A DNA stretch of 23,943 bases from GCA-2731375 sp046582635 (GTDB lineage: Bacteria > Pseudomonadota > Alphaproteobacteria > GCA-2731375): the NCBI GenBank assembly GCA_046582635.1, contig JAYGEA010000355.1:1-23943 (forward strand), written 5' to 3'. Shown one piece after another: positions 7,369-14,651 of the stretch. Position 1 is the first letter of the stretch; each line of letters starts with the position of its first letter. The position numbers and the translations under genes are program-made. Under the pieces are notes generated by a model. The model did no database searches and was not told where the DNA came from. It saw only the letters and a list, made by a program, of their open reading frames with translations.

Positions 7369-8211
7369 CTAACCCGCAAGCACCTTCACGCCGGCCTTCA
7401 GCAGGGTCATGGGGGGGGCCCATTCGCCGATCGGCAGAATATGGGTGACCAGGTCCGCGCCGGCGGGCGTGGCATCCTCCAGCCAAAGATGCACCGCGAC
7501 GGCGGGGGGTTCATGGGTCACGTTCAACAACCGCTCGGGCCCGGTATCCAGGCCAAAGGGATAGCAGGTGGTGGGCCCGGCAAAGGCGATGGTGCCGCCA
7601 AAAGCCGCCGTGATGGGCCGGTGCACATGGCCCGCCAGAACCCGCACCACTTGTGGATGGCGGCGCAAAAGAGCGTCCAATTCCAGGCCGCCGTGGCGCA
7701 AACCCTTGGCCGAGCCGCCCGTCATGCCGGAATAAAACGGCGGATGATGCAAGGCCACAATGGTGGGGCGGTCCGGTGCCTCGCCCAGGCGGGCATCAAG
7801 CCAGGCCAGGCGCGCGGCGCACATCTCCCCCGGTGTGTCGCCGGCAATGACGCTGTCGCAGCAGATGATCCGTACGGCGTGGTCTTCGATCACATACTGC
7901 AAATATTCACCGTCCGTGGGCAGCCATGACGTGCCACCAAAAACCTGACGAAGGGCATCCCGGTCATCGTGGTTGCCGGGGATGAGGACCACGGGCGCCG
8001 CCAATTCACCGGCAATGGCCTTGAAGGCCTGATAGCGTTCAACACTGCCGTGGGAGGCGATATCGCCGGTGTGCAGCACCAGTTCGGGGCCGGGATCCAT
8101 GGCGTTGATGGCCGCGACGGCATTCTCCAGCGCACGCGCGGTATCAAAATGACCGTAAACCAGTGTGCCGGGTTCATCTATGTGGGTATCGGTTATCTGT
8201 ACCAGTATCAT
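7369..8211 (-). CDS. Calcineurin-like metallophosphoesterase (CpdA/class III PDE type)
   Basis: Binuclear-metal phosphoesterase, 280 aa, cytoplasmic. All metal-site motifs of the calcineurin-like superfamily are present: Asp8 and His10 (ITDTHID), Asp50 (HTGD), Asn80-His81 (GNHD), His155/His156 (LHHPPF) and the final GHVH at 194-197. This order and the spacing are those of the CpdA/Icc class of 3',5'-cyclic nucleotide phosphodiesterases, so cAMP hydrolysis is a possible role, but the family also contains enzymes for other phosphodiesters. ATG 8211 has AGAGG 5 bases upstream. It is the first gene of the minus-strand group, contiguous with the dioxygenase. The upstream region contains a 21-bp dyad (8278-8298). 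Confidence 0.88.
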   Translation of the reverse strand: MILVQITDTHIDEPGTLVYGHFDTARALENAVAAINAMDPGPELVLHTGDIASHGSVERYQAFKAIAGELAAPVVLIPGNHDDRDALRQVFGGTSWLPTDGEYLQYVIEDHAVRIICCDSVIAGDTPGEMCAARLAWLDARLGEAPDRPTIVALHHPPFYSGMTGGSAKGLRHGGLELDALLRRHPQVVRVLAGHVHRPITAAFGGTIAFAGPTTCYPFGLDTGPERLLNVTHEPPAVAVHLWLEDATPAGADLVTHILPIGEWAPPMTLLKAGVKVLAG

Positions 8212-8277
8212 TGTTGCCTCTGCTTGCCCGCCACGCCACGCACGCGCCGCATTGGATGAATGCGACAGATAAGATTT

Positions 8278-8298
8278 GGACGGTCAATATAACCGTCC
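8278..8298. promoter_or_regulatory. Perfect 7-bp dyad in the divergent intergenic region
   Basis: GGACGGT (8278-8284), a 7-base spacer CAATATA and ACCGTCC (8292-8298) form a perfect inverted repeat 67 bases upstream of the phosphoesterase start and about 200 bases upstream of the kinase start. Its size and position suit a dimeric repressor or activator site; a transcript hairpin is the alternative. On the minus strand TTGACC within it resembles a -35 box, but no good -10 partner is seen. The rest of 8212-8493 shows no clear feature besides a short inverted repeat at 8478-8494. Confidence 0.4.
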
Positions 8299-8493
8299 GG
8301 GAACAGTTGCGCCATCATGCGATACGGCTTCGCGGGTTCGTGATCACGTCGCCATTGCTTCCGAACCCATGTTAAACTACTTATCCAATTACTGCGTCTC
8401 GCTAGTTACATCAATAAATTCTAATTTACACGGTGATTACCTGAGTTCGCTTAATCTATGGTATTGATAAATCGTTGTACAGGCTTAACCTGT

Positions 8494-10578
8494 ATGGAAG
8501 ACGACAAGTACAAATCTGAAGAAGTGGAGGCGGCGGCGGATGAAGCCGCTGCTAGGCGGGCCGTTGACGCGGAAGTCCAGCGCCTGACAGACTTTGTCGA
8601 GGCATCAATGGATTGGCGATGGGAAATGGATGCCCAGTGCCGCTTCACCTATTTCTCCGACGGATTCGAGGATATCTGCGGCATTCCGCCCAGGTTATTG
8701 CTTGGGAAAACGCGGGCTGAAACCGCTGCTCTCGGCGAAGATACGGCGGCATGGCAAGCGCATTTGGACGATCTCGCCGCGCACCGTTCATTCCGTGGCT
8801 TTCGCCGCCCCAGGAAGCGGAAGGACGGCAGCGTCGCCTTGCTTGCCGTAAACGGCGTGGCCATTTTTGATCCGGACGGCGACTTCGTTGGCTACCGGGG
8901 CACCGGCCACGACGTTACAGAATTGTCTCGGGCGGAAGAAAAGGCAGGCGCCGCGGATGTGCTGTTGCGGAGTGTCGTTGACAGCCTGTCGGAGCTATTC
9001 GCGCTGTGGGATGCAAACGACAGGTTAGTTCTTTGCAATGATCTGTTCCGAGCCGCCAATGCGGGAATGGAGGCGTCTACGGAACCCGGCATAACGTTCG
9101 AGGAACATCTAAGGGCTGGATTAGACCGCAACGTCTTTCCAGGTGCAATTGGACACAGCGAAGATTGGCTGCGGGGCCGCTTGGAACGCCACCGCAATCC
9201 CGGCGGCTCTTTCGAAACCACGCGGGCTGACGGGCAATGCCTGTTAATCAACGAGCGGCGGATGCCCAATGGCGGCACGGTTACCATCGGCATCGACATC
9301 ACCGAACAGAAAAGAACCGAGGCGGCATTGCGTCAGGCCCGCGACAAACTTGAAACCCAAGTACTGGCGCGAACCGCCGAGCTGGAATTGGTCAACCGGG
9401 AGCTCGCCGAAAGCGAGGAGCGGTTCCGGGACTTCGCGGACACCTCGGCGGACTACTACTATGAAATCGATGAAAACTATCGCTATACTTATTTTACCGG
9501 CCCCGCAACGTTAACCGGACTTGATTCAGATCGCCTGATTGGCAAGACGCGTATCGATTTCCTCGGCGATGCATATGACCCTGATAACGAAGACGAGGAA
9601 ATGCGGGCCCGCCGGGAACGCCGTCCCTATCGTGATATCGAACGCCCGTCTGATTTCGATAGCAGCCGTTGGCTTCGGACGAGCGGGAAACCCAGATTTT
9701 CCCCAAGCGGAGAATTCCTCGGATACCGGGGTGCCACCACCGAAATCACCCGGTTGAAGCAACAGGAACAGGCCCTGCGGGAAAACGAGGAACAACTTCG
9801 CCTTATTGCGGACCTGCTGCCGGCCTTGATCACCTATATGGACGAGAGCCAGGAATATAAATGGGTGAACAGAACAGCCGAAAAATGGCTGCAACTGCCG
9901 GCCTCTGAAATCATTGGCAGGACCGTGGCGGAGATCCTTGGCGAAGAGGCAAGCCAGGAACTGCGCGCCCAGTTTCGGCGCGCCGCCAGCGGACAGTCCG
10001 TGACCTTCGAGACGGAGCATCATTATCCCGACGGTGAAATCCGCAACGTCTCTATCAGTTATGTCCCCGATATCGCCGCCGACGGCTCCATCAGGGGCTT
10101 CATTGGACTGGTGGCCGATATTACCGGCCAGAAGCGCCAGGCGGAACGACTGCGCCAAAGCCAGAAGATGGAAGCCATCGGTCAGTTAACGGGCGGTATT
10201 GCACACGATTTCAATAATCTGCTGGCCGTCATGATGGGCAACATCGCACTATTGCGGGAGGATCTGGGCCAGAACCCGGACGCCGCCGCCCTGATAGAGC
10301 CAACCAGCCGCGCCATTGATCAAGCGGCGTTGTTGACCTCGCGCATGCTGGCCTTCTCCCGCCAGCAGCCGCTCGCGGAAAAAGAAGTTGATGTGAATGA
10401 GTTGCTCGAGAGCATGGAATCCTTGCTTCGACGCAGCCTGGCCGAAGAAATCGAAATTGTCTTCGATCTGGCGCCAGATTTACGCAAGTGTTTGATCGAT
10501 CCCGGTCAACTTGAGCAGGCCATCTTGAACATGGCAATCAACGCCCGCGATGCCATGTCCCGGGGCGGTCGACTTTGA
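8494..10578 (+). CDS. Multi-PAS sensor histidine kinase, truncated by TGA before the ATPase domain
   Basis: Front part of a soluble hybrid histidine kinase; no membrane segments are visible. After a short acidic N-terminus come four PAS-like modules. The first (about residues 30-150) and the third (about 310-430) resemble each other, with FTYFSDGF / YTYFTGPA cores and ends in YRGTGHDVTE / YRGATTEIT. The second is more divergent, and the fourth ends VADITGQK. The dimerisation/phosphoacceptor helix has EAIGQLTGGIAHDFNNLL with His571, typical of HWE/HisKA-type PAS kinases with a fused receiver. The ORF reaches the N-box (AILNMAINARDAM) and stops at TGA 10576-10578 in GGRL, before the ATP-lid motifs. 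Those motifs continue in the same frame downstream. The ATG 8494 start is a guess: no good ribosome site is seen, and ATG 8458 is also open. Confidence 0.75.
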   Translation: MEDDKYKSEEVEAAADEAAARRAVDAEVQRLTDFVEASMDWRWEMDAQCRFTYFSDGFEDICGIPPRLLLGKTRAETAALGEDTAAWQAHLDDLAAHRSFRGFRRPRKRKDGSVALLAVNGVAIFDPDGDFVGYRGTGHDVTELSRAEEKAGAADVLLRSVVDSLSELFALWDANDRLVLCNDLFRAANAGMEASTEPGITFEEHLRAGLDRNVFPGAIGHSEDWLRGRLERHRNPGGSFETTRADGQCLLINERRMPNGGTVTIGIDITEQKRTEAALRQARDKLETQVLARTAELELVNRELAESEERFRDFADTSADYYYEIDENYRYTYFTGPATLTGLDSDRLIGKTRIDFLGDAYDPDNEDEEMRARRERRPYRDIERPSDFDSSRWLRTSGKPRFSPSGEFLGYRGATTEITRLKQQEQALRENEEQLRLIADLLPALITYMDESQEYKWVNRTAEKWLQLPASEIIGRTVAEILGEEASQELRAQFRRAASGQSVTFETEHHYPDGEIRNVSISYVPDIAADGSIRGFIGLVADITGQKRQAERLRQSQKMEAIGQLTGGIAHDFNNLLAVMMGNIALLREDLGQNPDAAALIEPTSRAIDQAALLTSRMLAFSRQQPLAEKEVDVNELLESMESLLRRSLAEEIEIVFDLAPDLRKCLIDPGQLEQAILNMAINARDAMSRGGRL

Positions 10579-11309
10579 ATCACCACCCAAAATACCTTTT
10601 TTTCAGAAGCCGCTGAATCGCAAACTGAAGCGCAGACTGAACCGCCTGGTGAACTGCCCGCCGAACTGACCGGCGGCCACTATGTCATGATCGTGGTATC
10701 CGACGACGGCATTGGAATTCCCGGCCGGCACATGGATCGTATCTTCGATCCCTTTTTCACCACCAAGGAAATCGGCAAGGGCACGGGCCTTGGCTTGAGC
10801 ATGGTGTACGGCTTCGTTAAGCAATCCAACGGCCATATAACGGTTCAATCGGAACCAGACGTAGGCACGACATTTCGAATTTATCTGTTGGCGGAACCGG
10901 TCCCGGAAAAGGCACGGAAGAATTTCGACGCCTTAGAAATTGGGCAAGGTGTCACTGGCGAGGTCATACTGGTGATTGAAGACGACCCGGGCGTGCAGTC
11001 AATGGTTCACAGGGCGCTGAATAAATTCGGCTACAAGGTTCACGTGGCGAAGGATTGGCGTTGCTGTCCGAACAACCGGATATTGATCTGCTCTTGACCG
11101 ATATTTTGCTTCCCGGCCAGCTGAATGGACGGCAAGTCGCCGAGCAGGCATTGCAGGCATATCCCAATCTGAAGGTTATTTTCATGTCTGGTTACGCCCG
11201 CGATGCCATCGTCGAACAGGGGCGGCTGGCCGCGGGTGTCCGGCTATTAAGCAAGCCCTTCAACCCATCCGTGCTGGGTGAGTGGGTGCGCGAAATCCTT
11301 GATGAATAG
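10579..11309 (+). pseudogene. Remainder of the hybrid histidine kinase: ATPase end plus frameshifted receiver domain
   Basis: In the same frame as the upstream kinase and directly after its TGA, the sequence continues ITTQN, then SDDGIGIP (G1 box) and FDPFFTTK followed by GKGTGLGLSMVYG (F and G2 boxes). A linker leads into a receiver domain beginning EVILVIEDD. After HVAKD at 11055 the frame is lost and runs to a stop at 11095-11097. The receiver resumes in another frame at 11055 with LALLSEQPDIDLLLTDILLPG, holding the phospho-acceptor Asp (codon 11100-11102), and continues to FMSGYARDA and the conserved LSKPF lysine, ending at 11309. About four residues of the normal receiver are missing at the joint, consistent with loss of about 13 bp. 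Two independent lesions make this a pseudogene rather than a short gene. Confidence 0.8.
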
Positions 11310-11332
11310 CCCTCTTTCCGGCACTGCCCATA

Positions 11333-12790
11333 TCATGCGGGGGGCACATCGTAGGTTGCCAGCAAGTCATCGACAATACCGTCCAGCTCGCCCCAGGGGG
11401 CTTCCCGAAAACTGTGGCCGCGGATGATGAAGGACGCGCCGGCATAGAATTTCTCGTATTGCTGATGCCGTCCGGCAAACTCCGAACCCACCAGATCCCA
11501 GGCCAGACGAAACAGCTTCATCCGCGCCAGAGCATCCATCTGCGGTGTCTGCCAAAAGCTTTCGAATTTTTGCCGCAGTTCGTCATCGTGCATGACGGTG
11601 ACGTCCGCCGGCATCTGAAAGACCCCGCCGCCGCACAGCTCGCGCACGATATCGATGATCTGTGAATGGTTTTCGGTGCTCCAGTTCAAGGCGGCATACA
11701 TCATCCGCCGGTTGAAGGTGGCATAACCTTCCGGCCAGTCCTCCGCCGCCTCGATCTGTCCCGCCACCATGCCGCCCAGGCCCGCCTCCAACGCCGACAG
11801 GCGGCCCAGGGTTTCCGCAACCGCCGGGATTTTGTTGGCGCCGGTGGACTGGGTGATCTTGCTGGCAATGCCCACCAGCAGGCGCATCTTGGTGTGAAAG
11901 CGCACGTTGGACTGATGGTTGCCGTAACAATGGGACGGCGTCTGGTTATAGATCGTATAGGACTGAATGGGGTCATCCAGCACGAAAACCCGCTCCCACG
12001 GCACCTTGACCTCGTCGCACATGACCATGGCATCGGTCTCGTCCAGGCGCCAGGTCAGGGGATTGTCGAACTGGTTCGCGGCATTCGGCTCCATGGGCTT
12101 GCGTGACCACAACGACAGCCCCGGCGTGTTGCACGGAATGGCGCAAGTGATGGCCTGCTTCGATTGATCCGGGGCCAGGGGGATGACGTTGCCGATCCAA
12201 ATCTCGTCGGCGATCACGGCGGCGGTAGCCAGCATCTTCATACCGGAAATCACCACGCCGTCGTCGTCCTCCCGCACCAATTGCAAGGTGGGAATGGGCA
12301 GGTTCTGTTTTTGATAGAAGGCCGGATCCCGGGCCGCCTGGGGCGGCAGCACCGCATAGGCGGCATAGATGTCGTTGCGGCGCATGTGTTCGTAATAGGC
12401 ATGCAGATTGCCCGAAAATTTGTTCCGCTCCGTATCCAGCACATCTGACTTGGTGCACATGCCCGTCACGAAAGATGACACGTGATCGGGCGAGCGGCCG
12501 AAAAACCCGTGGGTGACCTCGGCAATTTTGCGATGGGTTTGGGACCGTTTGCGCAAGTCATCGCGGTCCTTGGCCAGAATGTAGTAGGACGAATAGCGCT
12601 CGCCGTCCTCTTCGAAGGTCATGGTTTCACGGTTGGCCGGATCGGCCTTCACATCGTAGATCTGGGCGGCGGTTTGGGCGGCGTGGCGAAAGGCGGGATG
12701 GGTGGTGACATCGTCGATCCGCTCCTTGCCGATATAGACCACGCGGCCATCGCGCAGGCGTTCCAAATGCTCTTTTCCGGTGCGTAACAT
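11333..12790 (-). CDS. HpaB-type flavin-dependent monooxygenase (4-hydroxyphenylacetate 3-hydroxylase family)
   Basis: Oxygenase component of a two-component FADH2-using aromatic hydroxylase, 485 aa (E. coli HpaB 520), with an acyl-CoA-dehydrogenase-like fold. The N-terminus TGKEHLERLRDGRVVYI is the HpaB N-domain signature. The middle domain has ISGMKMLATAAVIADE near 180-195, the FAD-contacting segment, and VPWERVFVLDD, typical of this family. ATG 12790 overlaps the stop of the TauD-like gene by one base (TGATG), so the two are coupled; the GTG at 12793 is unlikely. The substrate cannot be read from sequence. Members hydroxylate phenols such as 4-hydroxyphenylacetate, chlorophenols or other rings. 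The required flavin reductase (HpaC type) is not in this window and must be supplied from elsewhere. Confidence 0.9.
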   Translation of the reverse strand: MLRTGKEHLERLRDGRVVYIGKERIDDVTTHPAFRHAAQTAAQIYDVKADPANRETMTFEEDGERYSSYYILAKDRDDLRKRSQTHRKIAEVTHGFFGRSPDHVSSFVTGMCTKSDVLDTERNKFSGNLHAYYEHMRRNDIYAAYAVLPPQAARDPAFYQKQNLPIPTLQLVREDDDGVVISGMKMLATAAVIADEIWIGNVIPLAPDQSKQAITCAIPCNTPGLSLWSRKPMEPNAANQFDNPLTWRLDETDAMVMCDEVKVPWERVFVLDDPIQSYTIYNQTPSHCYGNHQSNVRFHTKMRLLVGIASKITQSTGANKIPAVAETLGRLSALEAGLGGMVAGQIEAAEDWPEGYATFNRRMMYAALNWSTENHSQIIDIVRELCGGGVFQMPADVTVMHDDELRQKFESFWQTPQMDALARMKLFRLAWDLVGSEFAGRHQQYEKFYAGASFIIRGHSFREAPWGELDGIVDDLLATYDVPPA

Positions 12791-13728
12791 CACTTGCTTC
12801 CAGTTCGATAAACTTGGCGTTGGGGTTCTGTTTCCGCCGCCTTTGGGGTCTCGGCGGAAATGGCTTGGCGGGAAATCAGCGGTATCTCCCGTCCCTCGGA
12901 AATACCGAACGGCCGATCACCGCAAATGGTGATGCGTTCCATGCGGCGGCGTTGGGGGTGGTAGTCGTGGATAGCGTAATGCTGCACCGCCCGGTTGTCC
13001 CAGATCGCCAGGGTGTGGGTTTGCCAATGCAGACGGTATTGATATTCCGGCACCTTGGCCAGATCGAACAGCATGGCCAGCAGGGGCCCGCTTTCCGAGG
13101 GCACCATGCCCTTGATGCCGATGGTGAACTGCGGGTTGACGAAGATCGCCTTGCGGCCGCTGACCGGGCGGATGCGGACCACGGAATGGTGGCGCAGGGG
13201 GAATTCGGCTTCCAGCGCCCGCAGGCGCCGGTGGCCGTCCTCGTCACTGTCCAGCAGGGTGCGGAAGGGTTTGAAGTCGTGGATCCCCTCCAGGCCCGAA
13301 AGGAACTGTTGCAGCTGATTGCTCAAGCCGTCATGGGCCGCCGACATGGAGGCGAACATGGTATTGCCGCCAATTTTGGGGGTGATGGTCGAGCGTAAAA
13401 TGGTCGCCAGGGGCGGCTCCGCCCGAAAGGTTTCATCGCTGTGCCAGATATCCGTCAGGCTCGGTGGATTGGCCTGATGGTTGTCCAGCACGATCAACTC
13501 CGGCATCTCCGCCATGTTGGGCGAAAAGGGATGTATCGAGGGCGGCCCGAAACGGCGGCCGAAGGCCAATTGCGCGGCGGGGCTGATGTCCTGATCACGG
13601 AACAGCAAAATCTCATGTTCCGCCAATGCGCCATGAATGACCGCGAAATCCCCTTTCGACAGAGGCGTGGAAAGATCAACCCCGTGCACCTGGGCGCCCA
13701 GGTTCCGGCCCAACCGTTCGATCTCCAT
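12790..13728 (-). CDS. TauD/TfdA-family Fe(II)/2-oxoglutarate dioxygenase
   Basis: Non-haem iron dioxygenase, 312 aa. The iron ligands are His96 and Asp98 in IWHSDETFR, with the distal His in WDNRAVQHYAIHDY and the 2-oxoglutarate-binding Arg in the following RRRMERITI. The layout is that of taurine or 2,4-dichlorophenoxyacetate dioxygenases, which cleave C-S, C-O or other bonds next to a hydroxylated carbon. I chose ATG 13728 because GGGAGG lies 5 bases upstream and MEIERLGRNLGAQVHGVDL is a standard TauD opening; the longer start at 13770 adds 14 atypical residues. It is the first gene of a two-gene unit with the HpaB-like enzyme and diverges from the SDR/LLM pair. The true substrate is unknown. 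A role in removing a side group before or after ring hydroxylation is only inference. Confidence 0.88.
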   Translation of the reverse strand: MEIERLGRNLGAQVHGVDLSTPLSKGDFAVIHGALAEHEILLFRDQDISPAAQLAFGRRFGPPSIHPFSPNMAEMPELIVLDNHQANPPSLTDIWHSDETFRAEPPLATILRSTITPKIGGNTMFASMSAAHDGLSNQLQQFLSGLEGIHDFKPFRTLLDSDEDGHRRLRALEAEFPLRHHSVVRIRPVSGRKAIFVNPQFTIGIKGMVPSESGPLLAMLFDLAKVPEYQYRLHWQTHTLAIWDNRAVQHYAIHDYHPQRRRMERITICGDRPFGISEGREIPLISRQAISAETPKAAETEPQRQVYRTGSK

Positions 13729-13773
13729 GCCTGCCTCCCGTCTGTCGCCCGTCTGTCTTTGCAAAATCATAGC

Positions 13774-13830
13774 ACTGATCCCTACTCATCCGGCAAGGGG
13801 ACTGATATCGTGCCCTCCAATCGGATCAGT
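13774..13830. promoter_or_regulatory. Three ACTGAT half-sites between divergent oxidative genes
   Basis: ACTGATC (13774-13780), ACTGATA (13801-13807) and GATCAGT (13824-13830, the inverse of the first) lie in the 123-base gap between the TauD-like and SDR genes. The outer two form a 7-bp inverted repeat. A TATGAT at 13771-13766 on the minus strand could be the -10 box of the TauD/HpaB unit, overlapping this region. The arrangement suits a shared operator for both arms, but no regulator gene is adjacent. Confidence 0.35.
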
Positions 13831-13851
13831 AAATCGAATTTGGAGACAGTT

Positions 13852-14637
13852 ATGTCATTGAACGGACGCATTGCCCTGGTCACCGGGGCGGGTCGTGGGA
13901 TCGGCCGGGCCATTGCCGTTGCCCTGGCCAAGGACGGTGCCGATATCGCCGTGAATTACCGCCGGGACGACGCTTCGGCGGCGGATGCGGTGGCCGAGAT
14001 CAAGGCCCTGGGCCGCAACGCGCAGGCCTTCCGGGCTTCTATCGAGGATCTGGAGCAGGCCACGAACATGGTTGCCAAGATCGGCCAGGGCATGGGTCCC
14101 ATAGGCATCCTGATCAACAACGCGGGCATCGCCAGCCGGGGACAATCGGTTGCCGACACTGATCCGGCCGAGATGGAGCGGGTGGTCCGCGTGCACGCCT
14201 TTGGGCCCCACTATCTCTGCAAACTGGTGATCCCCATGATGCGGCAACAAGATCGCGGCGATATCGTCATGATCTCCTCCGTCGCCACGGACAGCTACGG
14301 CGCATATGGTGCGCCCTACAACATGGGCAAGGCGGCCATGGAAGGCCTAGCCTTTACCCTGGCCAAAGAGGAGCAGAAGAACAATATCCGCACCAATATC
14401 GTCGCCCCGCCGCTGGTGGAGACGGATATGGGCCGGCGCCTGGTCAAGGCGCGCTCGGGCATCGAGGATCTGCGCCAGTTGGATGCCCATATGCCGTTCG
14501 GCCACGTCTGCCAACCCGACGACATCGCCAACGTGGTGCGTTTTCTGGTCTCCGAGGCCAACAGCTACGTCAACGGCCAGCGCATCGCCGTGGACGGCGG
14601 CGGCAGCGCCTCGGCACCCAAGTTTGACGATAAATAG
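13852..14637 (+). CDS. Short-chain dehydrogenase/reductase (SDR)
   Basis: Classical NAD(P)-dependent SDR, 261 aa, cytoplasmic. TGAGRGIG at residues 11-18 binds the cofactor, NNAG lies near 90, the catalytic Ser is in MISSVA, and the Tyr/Lys pair is in YNMGK. The C-terminal INGQ-like motif reads VNGQRIAVDGGGSAS. NYRRDD after strand 2, with a basic residue and no acidic residue ending the strand, is compatible with NADP preference. ATG 13852 has GGAG 7 bases upstream; the open frame extends 411 bases upstream into the antisense of the TauD-like gene but the family start is clear. It forms a pair with the luciferase-like gene 14 bases downstream and diverges from the TauD/HpaB unit. It probably oxidises an alcohol or reduces a carbonyl made by those oxygenases, as inference. 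Confidence 0.9.
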   Translation: MSLNGRIALVTGAGRGIGRAIAVALAKDGADIAVNYRRDDASAADAVAEIKALGRNAQAFRASIEDLEQATNMVAKIGQGMGPIGILINNAGIASRGQSVADTDPAEMERVVRVHAFGPHYLCKLVIPMMRQQDRGDIVMISSVATDSYGAYGAPYNMGKAAMEGLAFTLAKEEQKNNIRTNIVAPPLVETDMGRRLVKARSGIEDLRQLDAHMPFGHVCQPDDIANVVRFLVSEANSYVNGQRIAVDGGGSASAPKFDDK

Positions 14638-14651
14638 TTCGAGGACAAGTG

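Noticed and set aside
10576..10578. TGA in the kinase read as selenocysteine
   Set aside because: Histidine kinases have no conserved cysteine at this place, no clear SECIS-like hairpin follows, and a second frame-breaking lesion lies in the same gene.
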